Assembly (NCBI GenBank): GCA_900756765.1
Contig: CAAELE010000044.1
Coordinates: 1 to 64,000 of the forward strand
Direction of reading: 5' to 3'
Length of the DNA stretch: 64,000 nt
Origin: an uncultured Collinsella sp.
GTDB taxonomy: Bacteria; Actinomycetota; Coriobacteriia; Coriobacteriales; Coriobacteriaceae
Below the pieces are notes generated by a model, which was not told the origin of the DNA, searched no databases, and saw only the letters and a program-made list of their open reading frames with translations. Made by a program: the position numbers and the translations under genes. Positions 53,287-62,642 of this stretch are shown here, in pieces (positions within the stretch are counted from its first letter, which is position 1; every line of letters begins with the position of its first letter).

Positions 53287-54468
53287 TTACAGCTGCTCTG
53301 CCGGGCGCTCGGGCGAGCTGAAGCCGGAGTCAAACGTGACGACGCATGACGCATCGGGCCGGCGCTCGTGCACGATGCGCGTGACGAGCTCCAGCAGTTC
53401 CTCGTCGGATATGTCAAAGCCGTCGGGACGCACCAGGTCAAACGAAACAAAGCCGTCGTGCTCATGCAAGTCGTGGATGGAAAGCGCTGGGTCGATTTGC
53501 GCTACGCCGCGCTTGACCCAGCCGCGCAGGTCGTCACCGGTTGTTGCAATGGGGTCGCAGTGCAGCGTAATGCCAATGCCCATCTGGCGTTTGATGTCGT
53601 GTTCGATGGTGTCCAGGATCTCGTGGTGCTCAAAGGCATCGCCCTCGCCGGGCATTTCCACGTGTGCGCTGGCAAACTGGCGGCCGGGGCCGTAGTCGTG
53701 CACCATGAGGTCGTGTGTGCCCAAGACCTGGGGATACGACATAATCCTGTCGCGGATTGCCTGGACGAGCTTGGGGTCGGGCGCTTGTCCCAACAGCGGG
53801 CTGATGGCGTCGCGCACTAGGCCCATGCCGCTGATACAGATGAAGATGCCCACGCCCAGGCCTGCCCAGCCATCGAGGTCAAAGCCGGTCGTCTGCGAAA
53901 TAAGCGCTGCGGCCAGGACCGAGGCCGAGGTAATGACGTCGTTTTTGGAATCCTGCGCCGTGGCGATAAGCGTCTCGGAATCGATGCGATTGCCCAGCGT
54001 GCGGTTGAACGCTGCCATCCAAAACTTGACGAGCATGGACAGGACAAGGGCTGCCATGGAGAGCGCCGAATACGCGGTGGGAGAGGGCTTGATGATCTTG
54101 GTAATGGACTCGAGTGCCAGGTTGATGCCAACGGCGCAAACGAGAACGGCGACAAACAGCCCCGCCAGGTATTCGTAGCGGCCGTGGCCATAGGGGTGCC
54201 CCTCGTCGGCCGGGCGGCTGGCAAGGCGGAATCCGAGCAGGCTCACGATGTTGCTCGAGGCGTCGGAGAGGTTGTTGAAGGCGTCGGCGATGAGCGAGAC
54301 GGAGCCCGCGAGCAGGCCCGCGATGCCCTTGGCCAGGCACAGCGTGATGTTGAGGCCGATGCAGATGAGGCTTGCGGCAAAACCCGCGTTGGTGCGACAG
54401 GAGGTATCGACCGGCTCGCTTTCGCTGCCGGGAACAAGCGTATGTACCAGCCGATTTACAAATAGCAT
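53287..54468 (-). CDS. Cation diffusion facilitator transporter
   Basis: 393 residues. Six-helix CDF metal exporter: N-terminal LIADAFNNLSDASSNIVSL (metal site HD/DxxxD variant, here DAFNNLSD) and HPYGHGRYEYLAG, second site SKNDVITSASV in helix 5. A long C-terminal cytoplasmic domain with several histidines (HVEMPGEGDAFEHHEILD, LHEHDG) probably binds metal. Start at 54468 chosen for GAGGA eight bases upstream; ATG 54489 is upstream. Likely Zn/Mn/Fe efflux, specificity uncertain. Confidence 0.9.
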   Translation of the reverse strand: MLFVNRLVHTLVPGSESEPVDTSCRTNAGFAASLICIGLNITLCLAKGIAGLLAGSVSLIADAFNNLSDASSNIVSLLGFRLASRPADEGHPYGHGRYEYLAGLFVAVLVCAVGINLALESITKIIKPSPTAYSALSMAALVLSMLVKFWMAAFNRTLGNRIDSETLIATAQDSKNDVITSASVLAAALISQTTGFDLDGWAGLGVGIFICISGMGLVRDAISPLLGQAPDPKLVQAIRDRIMSYPQVLGTHDLMVHDYGPGRQFASAHVEMPGEGDAFEHHEILDTIEHDIKRQMGIGITLHCDPIATTGDDLRGWVKRGVAQIDPALSIHDLHEHDGFVSFDLVRPDGFDISDEELLELVTRIVHERRPDASCVVTFDSGFSSPERPAEQL

Positions 54469-54728
54469 AACGATCGTCCTCACAATCATGTTTAAGGGGA
54501 TAGTGTAGCTCGCATGGGCGCACCGTGCGCCGGTGCTCAGAAAATGCAGCAATGGTCTGCCCGCGCTAACGGGCGCGAGGCGGAGGGGACGACTGCCCGC
54601 GCGCCTTCGAGTTCACTGCGCCTTCCCGTCCGACCGGGTGCTCCATTTTGGGCCATATGGGTATGGGCATGTGCCTGCCTGCCCGACATACTTAATGTCG
54701 ACAGCACTGTGCAAAGGAGGATGTTTCC

Positions 54729-56066
54729 ATGGACGAGATGTTTGCCATTAAATGCCAAAACTGCGGCGGCCCTATGTACTCGCACCAGGCTAAACGCAGC
54801 TTTGAGTGCGCCTATTGCGGCACGGTCGTTCCGTGGCAGGCCGATGCGGGGGAGCCCAAGAGCGCCCTGGGCATTCGTCATACGCCGTTGACGGTGGTGG
54901 ATGGGCTACTTAAGCTCACCCATGTGTCGCAGCTCGAGCGCCCGGAGGACCCCGACTGGTATTTCTTCAATGCGTACTGGCGCAATCAGTCGGTTCTGGA
55001 GCATCTGCTGTGGGAGGACCGTGGCACGGCGCAGGAGTTCCAAGAGGCTACGCATGTGAGCATCCCGTGCCCCTTCTGCGGCGCATCCTTTGAAGGCGAG
55101 TCCACTCAGCGCGTGTTTGAGTGCCCGTCATGCGGCAATAAGATTGGCGTTGCCGATCTGCTCAAGCCGGGGACGTTTAGCAAGCGCCTGACCATGGGCG
55201 TGGGTGCGGAGTATGTACCCGAGCAGGGCATTCCCTGTGAAATCTCGCCGCAGCAGGCACGTGCCAATGCGCTGCAGCTGGTGCGCCAGTACCCGGAGGT
55301 CTTTGCTGGGCACGACGTGGAAGACGCAATCCAAAATGACATGATGCTCTTCTATTTCCCCATGGCGCTGGCGGACCTGCGCATGATGGTGTCCTTCCCG
55401 GGCAAGGGCCTGAGCAAGGAGACCCTGGTGTACTACGAGGTGCTCGACTGGGCGTATCCGCGGGCAAACTACCTGGACGTTCGCCTTATGGGCATTCTGG
55501 AGCCGTGGGACTTTGCCAAGGTGGGGCCGTTTGACCCGGCCATGCAGGAAGGCGACTTCCGCGTTGTTTCCGTCGATGCGTCTACCAAGGACCAGGTGGT
55601 CATTGATAAGCTGGCGCTCGACGTTGCCGGCAACGATGCCGAGGCGGTGCTGGGGCTCAATAAAAAGAGCATCCGCACCTGGGCGCGCAAGGCCCGCAAG
55701 CACAAGGACGGTCTGGTGATGGTGCCGGTCTACTTTGTCGATCGTCCCGCGTCGGACAGCCGCGATGGCGAGCAGGTGCGCATTGCCGTAAACGGCCAGA
55801 CGGGTCGTGCGGCCGCGGTAGTGTTTAGCGACAAGCGCGAGACGCATGTGGTGGCGCCGCTCAATCCCAACGTGATGCTGTCGAGCGAAAGCACCGTGCA
55901 CGCCACGCCCATCGAGGTCAAATACGTTAAATCGCCCTTCCTATACCAGATCGTGCGCCGTGGAGGCGGCGAGCAGCCGCGCCAGGTTGCAGCCGCCGTC
56001 AAGGGTTTCTACCGAGAGGAGAAGCCCAAACGCAAGGGATTGCTCGCTGCGATTTTTGGTAAGTAG
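54729..56066 (+). CDS. Protein with two zinc ribbons
   Basis: 445 residues, soluble. Zinc ribbon 1 at residues 8-30 (CQNCGGPM...CAYCGT), zinc ribbon 2 near 120 (CPFCGASF...CPSCGNK). The large remainder is unassigned, ending in a basic tail (EEKPKRKGLLAAIFGK). TFIIB-type zinc ribbons of this kind occur in uncharacterised bacterial proteins. AAAGGAGG precedes the ATG. Confidence 0.75.
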   Translation: MDEMFAIKCQNCGGPMYSHQAKRSFECAYCGTVVPWQADAGEPKSALGIRHTPLTVVDGLLKLTHVSQLERPEDPDWYFFNAYWRNQSVLEHLLWEDRGTAQEFQEATHVSIPCPFCGASFEGESTQRVFECPSCGNKIGVADLLKPGTFSKRLTMGVGAEYVPEQGIPCEISPQQARANALQLVRQYPEVFAGHDVEDAIQNDMMLFYFPMALADLRMMVSFPGKGLSKETLVYYEVLDWAYPRANYLDVRLMGILEPWDFAKVGPFDPAMQEGDFRVVSVDASTKDQVVIDKLALDVAGNDAEAVLGLNKKSIRTWARKARKHKDGLVMVPVYFVDRPASDSRDGEQVRIAVNGQTGRAAAVVFSDKRETHVVAPLNPNVMLSSESTVHATPIEVKYVKSPFLYQIVRRGGGEQPRQVAAAVKGFYREEKPKRKGLLAAIFGK

Positions 56067-56182
56067 GGGAGTGGTGCCGGGGCGTCGGGCTGCATCGCAA
56101 GGTCATGAGACGAATTTAAGACTGCTGGGAACGTGCTACCATTGCCGATAGCCTTAATCTTGTAAGAAGCGGAGGCCAGATT

Positions 56183-56651
56183 ATGGGTTTTGCGGATCAG
56201 CAGCTTCAGCTTCAGGTACCGTATTCTCCTGACGACACGTTTAATGCCTTGAAGACAGCTATGGAAAAGCTGCCTAAAGTAAAAGTTGATAGTGCATCGC
56301 CCACAACAAGAACAATTGCAGCTGAGATTGGTATGAGCCTTTGGTCTTGGGGCGAAAATATCAGTATTTCGGTTGTTCCAGTTGAAGGCGGATCTGGCGT
56401 TACTGTCAAGTCGTCATCTAAGGTCAGGGCAAACGTATTAAACGGGGGCAAAAATGCAAAGAATATTGCCGAGATAGTCGATGCCCTATCGAAGGAGCTC
56501 GAGCGGTATCCGCAGGTTTCACAGACTATTGAGACGCTGGCGGATAGTGGTTGATGTAGTTGCAAGGCTTGAGAGGCTTGCAGCACTGCGTGAGAGTGGA
56601 GTACTTACCGAGGAAGAGTTTGCTGCAGAAAAGGCAAAAATCCTTTCGTAA
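56183..56651 (+). pseudogene. Small protein with C-terminal SHOCT domain split by a frameshift
   Basis: Frame 1 (56183-56554) encodes 123 residues of an unassigned alpha/beta domain ending in TLADSG. A +1 shift at about 56549 opens a frame that reads VDVVARLERLAALRESGVLTEEEFAAEKAKILS and stops at 56651. That tail is a SHOCT domain, which normally ends such proteins. Either the gene is broken, the reading slips, or the 34-codon tail is made separately from a GTG at 56547. The region is AT-richer than its neighbours. The first part could still be a functional protein. Confidence 0.6.
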
Positions 56652-56879
56652 TCAGACATGATGGTTGGATTTGCATTCTATTATTGAACTTGTTTATACC
56701 AGGCTGAAAACATCGTGTGTAATAAAGGTGCGTAGTAGTCTCGTCTTGATTGGCAGATGTAAATAAACGGTGGAACGGCTGTAAAAGAGCCTTGCCACTG
56801 GGTAAAATAAGGGATGCCGCGGAACCCGCTCCTCAGTCGGTCAACTTTGGAAGCGCGGGCAACGCAGGTATTATCGTCT

Positions 56880-56905
56880 AAAGGGCCGGGTGCAACCGGC
56901 CCTTT
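56880..56905 (-). terminator. Hairpin downstream of the 30-codon ORF
   Basis: Perfect AAAGGGCCGG / CCGGCCCTTT with a 6-base loop, 22 bases past the end of the short minus-strand ORF. It can also serve the plus strand. Confidence 0.6.
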
Positions 56906-56927
56906 GCATGACTCCCTTCGCTATCCG

Positions 56928-57020
56928 TTACTGCTTATATTCCCGCCAGATCGAGTAGAGGTTCCGGACGATGCCGGTTACATACATCGAGAGGCGCAGG
57001 ATTTCAAGAAACAAGTTCAT
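56928..57020 (-). CDS. 30-residue hydrophobic/basic small protein
   Basis: ORF of 30 codons starting MNLFLEILRLSMYVTGIVRN and ending WREYKQ, with GGGGTGAAG upstream of its ATG and a terminator hairpin downstream. One amphipathic or membrane-associated helix is likely. Size and composition recall type I toxin peptides or regulatory membrane peptides, but no family is recognised. Confidence 0.4.
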   Translation of the reverse strand: MNLFLEILRLSMYVTGIVRNLYSIWREYKQ

Positions 57021-57159
57021 AGGCTTCACCCCAATCAGAGATTAGAGCGTTGCCCGCAGGCGGATTCCGCGGCAGACATAATTCTACCTCACGGGCCGCG
57101 GTGGAGGATAGCCTGCCCCCTGGTTTTGAGCAGTGTCGATCTAACGGGCAATCAAGCCT

Positions 57160-57381
57160 CTAGTTCTCTTTGAATTGGGCAAGCATCTGCCCGAAGAAGC
57201 TTAGTTCGGATGGCTCATAAATGAGCGAGCCGCCATCTTCGGTCCGGTAGACCCCGCAGGGGAGGTGACGCCCGTCGGGGAGGACATAGAGGTTTTCTTC
57301 CTCCCTCAGTCCCGTTGGGAGTATCGGGGTCTCGTTTTCGTCCATTTTGAACTCATCGATATTCGCGATCTCCCTCTCCAC
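57160..57381 (-). CDS. Small acidic hypothetical protein
   Basis: 73 residues, GTG start with AGGAGG four bases upstream. Acidic, with a beta-rich middle (LYVLPDGRHLPCGVYRTEDGGSLIYE). No known family. It directly follows the ADP-ribosylglycohydrolase gene on the same strand (33 bases), suggesting an operon. Confidence 0.55.
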   Translation of the reverse strand: MEREIANIDEFKMDENETPILPTGLREEENLYVLPDGRHLPCGVYRTEDGGSLIYEPSELSFFGQMLAQFKEN

Positions 57382-57413
57382 GATGCCTCCTACCTTATTT
57401 CTTGAATGGCGCC

Positions 57414-58202
57414 CTAAAACAAGCAGTTCTCAATCAACTCTTTACCGCGCAGGGTATCGATCCACTCCTGCGGAATTGCGCCGATACCGTAGGCCGTGCC
57501 GGCGAGGGCGCCTGCGACGACTGCGGTGGTGTCGGTGTCGTCGCCCAGGTTGACGGCGGCAAGGACGCAATCTTCGTAGCTGTTGGTGTTGACAAAGCAC
57601 CAGCTGGCGGCCTTAAGGGTGTCGCGCACGAAGCCGCCGGACCTGATTTCCTGCTCAGGCACACCTTTCAGATGAAGCGCCCACGAGGGAAGCGTGCCGT
57701 TCATCACGCCCCTCATCAGCTCGACAAATATGACGCATGCATCGGTCGACGTTCTGTGGGCGTGCGTTATCGCGGAGACCTCGCAGATCTCGTCGTCAGT
57801 CGCGTCGACAAACGCCAGGGGCGCGATGCGCATGAGTGAACCGTTGCCGTTGTCGCGTTCGCCGGAGCCGCCTTTGCCGGTGTGCAGGGCGCGGGCGGTC
57901 GTGCCGCCATAATCGAAAACGCCGTCGATCGTATACTCGCCACGGGCAATCCAGCTTACGAACTTGTCGCGCATGTCTGCGGTGTCGATATGCCCGAGCT
58001 CCCTAATCGAGTCGCAGGTAGCAAGCGTCATAGATGTGTCGTCGCTCCAGGTGCCGGCGGGCTGCCCATGCGTGCCGTAGCCGATCATGTCGGTGCATTC
58101 GAACGTGCCGCGGGGCCTGAACTCGTAGGGAACGCCCAGCGCGTCGCCGACGGCAAGCCCATAGATGCAGTCGCGCAGTGTCGTTTTCGGTCTGTCTGTC
58201 AT
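57414..58202 (-). CDS. ADP-ribosylglycohydrolase family protein
   Basis: 262 residues of the DraG/ARH fold. Metal-site motifs: GLAVGDALG near residue 15, GTWSDDTSM near 50, NGSLMRIAPL near 120 and GDDTDTTAVVAGALAG near 220. Removes ADP-ribose from proteins or other acceptors. Substrate unknown; no ADP-ribosyltransferase is adjacent. ATG follows GAGGAG-like sequence on the minus strand. Confidence 0.9.
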   Translation of the reverse strand: MTDRPKTTLRDCIYGLAVGDALGVPYEFRPRGTFECTDMIGYGTHGQPAGTWSDDTSMTLATCDSIRELGHIDTADMRDKFVSWIARGEYTIDGVFDYGGTTARALHTGKGGSGERDNGNGSLMRIAPLAFVDATDDEICEVSAITHAHRTSTDACVIFVELMRGVMNGTLPSWALHLKGVPEQEIRSGGFVRDTLKAASWCFVNTNSYEDCVLAAVNLGDDTDTTAVVAGALAGTAYGIGAIPQEWIDTLRGKELIENCLF

Positions 58203-58265
58203 GGAGCGCTCCTCTTATGTCGGGGGATATGAAACGCCGTCGGGGGTATCGGTCGCAACGTGCTG

Positions 58266-59315
58266 CTACCCTTGCGCTTCGCCATTAGTCGCTTCGTTGA
58301 TGGCGCGGTACTCGGCACTCAGCTCGCGCGCCAGCTCTTCCTTGCTTGGAAGATACGGCAAGTATTTGGCGGCAAACACTTGGTCGTTGTCTTCGGGCAG
58401 CGTGTACTCGACAATCGAGTCGCTTTTGTCCGCGCAGAGCACGATGCCTATAGGCGGATTGTCGCCTTCGTTCATGAGCTCGCGCGTGTAGTAGTTCACG
58501 TACATTTGCATCTGGCCCAGGTCCTGATGCGTAAGGTCATCGGTCTTAAGGTCGATGAGCACGAAGCAGCGCATCAGATAGTTGTAAAACACAAGGTCAA
58601 TATAGAAATGGCGCCCATCAAAGGTGATGCGCTTTTGGCGCGCCTCGAAAGCGAAACCACGGCCAAGCTCCAGCAGGAACTTCTGAAGATGCGTGATGAG
58701 CGCCTGCTCTAGATCGCTCTCGCGAAACGCAGTATCGTCCGAGAAACCTAAAAACTCCAGCACATATGGGTCGCGGATGATATCCTCGGGGCGACGAGCC
58801 GGGGCGCTCTTTTGGATTTCCTGGGTGACGGCCTCCTTGTCCTTGCTGGCAAGCAGGCGCTCGCGGAACATGGTGTTGATCTGGCGCTCGAGCTGACGCG
58901 TGCTCCAGCGAGAATCGGCGCATTCGTTCATGTACCAGGTGCGAGCTTCGGGGTCAGGAATGCGTATTAACCTGCGATAATGTGTCCAACTCAATTCGGG
59001 ACGCAGTGAGTCCCGAATTGGAAATGCAAGATAGAACTGACGCATTTTACGCAGCTCTCTTGCTTCAAAACCTTTACCAAAATTCTTGGTAAGTCTGATT
59101 GCGAGGGCCTTGAGCAGCGCCTCTCCATACCTGGCGCGCTCCTCTCCGCCCTGCTCATCAACAATGCTCTTGCCGATCTCCCAATACGCCTCAACCATCG
59201 CAAAGTTAACGGCGGTATAGGCCTTGTCGCGAGCGGCGTTGAGAATCGAGGAAACCTGCTTGTAAAAAACTTCTGGCACGATTGCCGATTCTCCACGGTT
59301 TACCAGTTCGCCCAT
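58266..59315 (-). CDS. YhcG/DUF1016 PD-(D/E)XK nuclease-like protein
   Basis: 349 residues. N-terminal DUF1016 helical domain (VNFAMVEAYWEIGKSIVDEQ, LRKMRQFYLAFP) and C-terminal nuclease domain with FYIDLVFYN and FVLIDLKTDDLTHQDLGQM. The family is common in accessory regions and near restriction-modification genes; proposed role is DNA processing. Here it is alone. Start ATG 59315; GTG 59318 also possible. Confidence 0.88.
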   Translation of the reverse strand: MGELVNRGESAIVPEVFYKQVSSILNAARDKAYTAVNFAMVEAYWEIGKSIVDEQGGEERARYGEALLKALAIRLTKNFGKGFEARELRKMRQFYLAFPIRDSLRPELSWTHYRRLIRIPDPEARTWYMNECADSRWSTRQLERQINTMFRERLLASKDKEAVTQEIQKSAPARRPEDIIRDPYVLEFLGFSDDTAFRESDLEQALITHLQKFLLELGRGFAFEARQKRITFDGRHFYIDLVFYNYLMRCFVLIDLKTDDLTHQDLGQMQMYVNYYTRELMNEGDNPPIGIVLCADKSDSIVEYTLPEDNDQVFAAKYLPYLPSKEELARELSAEYRAINEATNGEAQG

Positions 59316-59483
59316 CACTGTCGCCCCACTTTCCTCTTGTGGAATGCATCTTTATTGCATTTAGTTTAAAGCCTCGCGTGGACTCGAATTTCAATGCCGC
59401 CTAGCGCCTTCGTGCAGGATTCCCGAAGTGACTAAAATGTGACCATAGAGGCAGTTTTAGCGAACCCCATGGGAGTGACACGC

Positions 59484-59753
59484 ATGGACAACAACACCTT
59501 GCTGTTCCAGGACAAAGGTTCGGGCAGGTTTAAAGACGTCAAGATCTACCCTAACCGCATCGAGGTGCTCAAGAAGGGTACTTTCGGCGGCAAGCATATC
59601 GAGATTGTCTACCTTAAGGACATCACGGGCGTTAACAGAATCAAGGGTCGCGACGTTTTCCTGCGCAATCGACTGTTAACCGCTTGCGTCTTTAGTCTGA
59701 GCAGTCGTGTGAAGGCCCAGGAGTTTGTTAACGCGCTGAACATGGTGATGTAG
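59484..59753 (+). CDS. Small PH-like domain protein
   Basis: 89 residues, beta-rich then one C-terminal helix (SRVKAQEFVNALNMV), matching a minimal bacterial PH/GRAM-like fold (IYPNRIEVLKKGTFGGKHIEIVYLKDITGV). Function unknown. Start at 59484 chosen for GGAG upstream; earlier in-frame starts exist at 59469 and 59439. Confidence 0.65.
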   Translation: MDNNTLLFQDKGSGRFKDVKIYPNRIEVLKKGTFGGKHIEIVYLKDITGVNRIKGRDVFLRNRLLTACVFSLSSRVKAQEFVNALNMVM

Positions 59754-59781
59754 CCCATGGCGGCGTTCGGGCCAAGGTAAA

Positions 59782-59818
59782 AATCGGGGGCACAGAACGG
59801 TGTCCTGCGCCCCCGATT
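59782..59818. terminator. Shared terminator between convergent genes
   Basis: AATCGGGGGC (59782-59791) / GCCCCCGATT (59809-59818) with inner ACA / TGT pairing. Confidence 0.7.
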
Positions 59819-59847
59819 GAGTCGATGTGTCTAAAAGGCAGGCTCGT

Positions 59848-62334
59848 CTATTCGCTGTCGTCCCCAGCGTTTTCGCGGTCACTGGCAAGCATTGCTGCGC
59901 CGGCGACCGTCGTCGCCACGGCGGCAGCGGCGAGCCCGGCGGCGATGCCAGAGCCGTCGCCCGTGCCGGCGAGTTTTCCGGCCGAGCTTTTGCCCTTGCC
60001 GTTCTTGTCGGCGCTACCTGCGTTGGGGCCCGTGCCACTGTCGGTGCCGGTGCCGTCGCCGCCCGCGTTGCCCGAGGCTGCAACTGCAAAGCTTGCGGCT
60101 CCGTCGCTGGCGAGCGTGTAGTTCTGCGCCGCGTCGCCCAAAAGGCCTTTCGCGCGCACCCAGTACGTCCCTGCGGCAAATGTTTCGCCCTCGGCCATTG
60201 CCGTGCCCGGAGCGCCGTTCGCGTCGTGCACAAACTCGAGCTGGGCCGTGCAGGCATCGGTTTCGAGCTTGCCCTCGAGTGATGCCGCAATCTTGGCGCG
60301 CACGTCTTCGCCGGCCTTAAGGCCTTCGAGCCCCTCAAAATGGGGCGTCAACGCACGCGGATCGATATCGATGGGCACATGACCCCGCAGCTCCGTAACG
60401 GTCTCGTTGCCCAAGGCGTCGACATCCACATATTCGATGGTAAACGCATGGCCCGAAGCCGCCACGTTGAGTACGTTGCTGCTGTCGACAAGGCGGAAAT
60501 GGCCCTCGCCAACGGTCTTGCCATCCTGGAGCGAGGCATCGCTCAGCGAGTCGCCGTATGTCATGCGCATGCGGGTCGGGAGGTAGTACGAAGCTGTCTG
60601 CTTGTGCTGTGTATCGTAATCGTAATTGCGCTGGTAGATGCTCCGGGCCAGCGCCGCATCAACAAAGTCGGATGCGATGATGCCAATGTGCTTGAGGTAA
60701 TCTGACTTTGTTTCCTCGTTGTCGCTGGGGTTGATGTACGGGCTCTTGTACAGATGCTCGTTGACTACTCGCGCTGCGGTAAATGGGTTGCTTCCTTGCT
60801 TGTGATTCGTGCAGCTGGTGTAGTTGATAGACCAGCAGCGCTCCAGGACTTGCTCCTTGGCCCCGTTATCGTCCTCGACATCTACCTCGTTGCGGGTGAG
60901 CTTAGCCGTCTCCTGCAGGGCCATATCGACCCAGCTGATCTTGTCGGTTCCGGTGCATTCGTAATGGTCCTGGGCATATACCTTGGTGCAATAGGGCTTT
61001 TCGTCACTCGTTTTCCCCACGGCTTCAAAGCCCCGCTCGTCTCGAACGAGACACATAGAGGCGCTGTCGGTGTGCGCTGCGATTTTGTCGTCCCATTCGG
61101 TGAGGTCGAGGCCCCACGTGTGGCCGCTTACGCTGCTGCCGGCGAGCCTAAATCGACGCAGCAAGACGATTTTCCCGCGCACCTCGCCCAGCGTGGGGAT
61201 GCGGCTCGATGTGTAGAACAGATTGGGGTTCTTGTCCATAACATTGGCAAAAGCCGTCGTGAGGCTTTCGTCGGTAGCCTCGTCGTTGCCCCGCGACACG
61301 AGCATGATGAGCGCTTCTTTCGGGTTTTCGCTCAAAAACGTATTGAAGTACCCGATGACATCGGAGAGATGCATAAAGTTCCCGTCTTTTTTGAGCAGGT
61401 AGCAATCTCCGTGGTCGATGCCGGGGTTCTCACCCTTTCCGAGTCGAATATCAAAGTAGCGAACGCCTTCGAGCAACTGCGTGGGGATGTAATCCTGCTG
61501 GCACTTTGCAAGCGAGGTTTGGGGCTCGGTGTCGTTGTCGACGCTGCAGCTGCCCGAATCATGCGTACCCGGGATGCTCAGCTCGTCGAGGAACTTGTTG
61601 TCGTCGACGTATTTCATCCAACATGGCCCATCGACGTAGCTGCTATACGTGGTCCAGTCGATGCTGCTAACTGTGGCATTGGTCTTGTCCATGCTGTAGC
61701 CGACAAGCTCGAGCTCCCACGGAATGCTCTTACTCTTATGGCAGATCTTATTGTTGTCCTGGTCTTTGCCGTCCTTTTCTATGGCCAGGTACTTAATGTC
61801 TTTTTTCTCGGTTTCTTTCTCGACCGTGCGGTCTCGGATGATATAGGTACCGTTTGATTGACGCTTGAACGCAAAAGAGCGACTGGCCTTGCCGTCATGC
61901 TCGCCACTCCATACGTGGATGACCTTTCCATCTTTGTCCGAGTCGCCATCGACCGACCAAATGCTGTAGCCCGTCTTCCTGTGCTCTTCGAAATTGAGCA
62001 AGGTGCGGATAGCATACCAGTTTGTATCGTCATTCTTGGTCGTTACGTTCTCAAGGATGAGCTTGCTGGACGTGCCGTCATTAAACAGGTGGCAGACGTT
62101 GCCGATGACGTTGCCGTCTTCGTTGACGCTCGCGGTGCGAAAATAGCCTGCGGGACGAAGGCGAATGACGAACTTGTCGAGGGTGGCCGCCTTTGTGGGT
62201 GCGTCTTCTGCAAATGCCGCGCGCACGGGAAGGCCCAATCCCGCGGTTTCGGGCAGGCTTGCAAGCGGCGACAAAGCCGCAAGTCCTAGGCCCAGCGTAA
62301 ATGCTCGGCGACTGATGGCGTGGTGTTCGGTCAT
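59848..62334 (-). CDS. Surface-anchored PI-PLC-like phospholipase
   Basis: 828 residues. Tat signal peptide (SRRAFTLGLGLAALS) ending near AAFAED. N-terminal 200 residues are lectin-like and unassigned. PI-PLC X domain from about 250: LSIPGTHDSG (catalytic His), VRYFDIRLG, DHGDCYLL (second His), ALIMLVSRG. C-terminal Gly/Ala-rich spacer, then LAGTG, a hydrophobic stretch and a charged end: an LAxTG sorting signal as used by class E sortases. Probably a cell-wall hydrolase acting on phosphatidylinositol or GPI-linked substrates. No sortase gene in the window. Confidence 0.88.
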   Translation of the reverse strand: MTEHHAISRRAFTLGLGLAALSPLASLPETAGLGLPVRAAFAEDAPTKAATLDKFVIRLRPAGYFRTASVNEDGNVIGNVCHLFNDGTSSKLILENVTTKNDDTNWYAIRTLLNFEEHRKTGYSIWSVDGDSDKDGKVIHVWSGEHDGKASRSFAFKRQSNGTYIIRDRTVEKETEKKDIKYLAIEKDGKDQDNNKICHKSKSIPWELELVGYSMDKTNATVSSIDWTTYSSYVDGPCWMKYVDDNKFLDELSIPGTHDSGSCSVDNDTEPQTSLAKCQQDYIPTQLLEGVRYFDIRLGKGENPGIDHGDCYLLKKDGNFMHLSDVIGYFNTFLSENPKEALIMLVSRGNDEATDESLTTAFANVMDKNPNLFYTSSRIPTLGEVRGKIVLLRRFRLAGSSVSGHTWGLDLTEWDDKIAAHTDSASMCLVRDERGFEAVGKTSDEKPYCTKVYAQDHYECTGTDKISWVDMALQETAKLTRNEVDVEDDNGAKEQVLERCWSINYTSCTNHKQGSNPFTAARVVNEHLYKSPYINPSDNEETKSDYLKHIGIIASDFVDAALARSIYQRNYDYDTQHKQTASYYLPTRMRMTYGDSLSDASLQDGKTVGEGHFRLVDSSNVLNVAASGHAFTIEYVDVDALGNETVTELRGHVPIDIDPRALTPHFEGLEGLKAGEDVRAKIAASLEGKLETDACTAQLEFVHDANGAPGTAMAEGETFAAGTYWVRAKGLLGDAAQNYTLASDGAASFAVAASGNAGGDGTGTDSGTGPNAGSADKNGKGKSSAGKLAGTGDGSGIAAGLAAAAVATTVAGAAMLASDRENAGDDSE

Positions 62335-62642
62335 AACTCCTCCATTCGCAGGGTGCGGTTATGCACTTATTTTGGTCACTTTACTGCCCGGATGTTTAAA
62401 GGTGTCGGCTCAATTGTCTGCGCGGCGCTATAAATCGGCGAGCGGACGTGCTGGGGTGCTTGTTCATGTTGTGCCGTTACCGCGCTGGGGGGGGCGGTTT
62501 TGCCGCCCGGCATCTTCGCGTTCGTCAGTTGCCGGCATAAGAAAGGGAGGGCCGGTTTACCGGCCCTCCCTTAGTACGAAGCGCTGGGGTACCGTCGCTT
62601 GTTTGCGCTGCGCTCGTTTTTCCCGCTGCGCTCGCGAGTCGC
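62335..62642. other. Intergenic stretch with terminator and small direct repeat
   Basis: Holds the promoter region of the phospholipase gene, a terminator at 62543-62572 and an 11-bp direct repeat CGCTGCGCTCG (62606-62616 and 62624-62634). No gene seen. Confidence 0.4.
62543..62572 (-). terminator. Terminator of the lipoprotein gene
   Basis: Perfect 13-bp arms AAGGGAGGGCCGG / CCGGCCCTCCCTT around TTTA. Confidence 0.75.

Larger units (their letters stand above)
56652..57159. other. Intergenic 500 bp with one short ORF and a terminator
   Basis: Apart from the 30-codon ORF at 56928-57020 and the hairpin at 56880-56905, no gene is seen. The left third (to about 56780) is AT-rich. Confidence 0.5.

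Noticed and set aside
54469..54728. Possible riboswitch in the leader of the zinc-ribbon gene
   Set aside because: Only a short GGCGCAC/TGCGCC-type hairpin is seen; no known aptamer core recognised.
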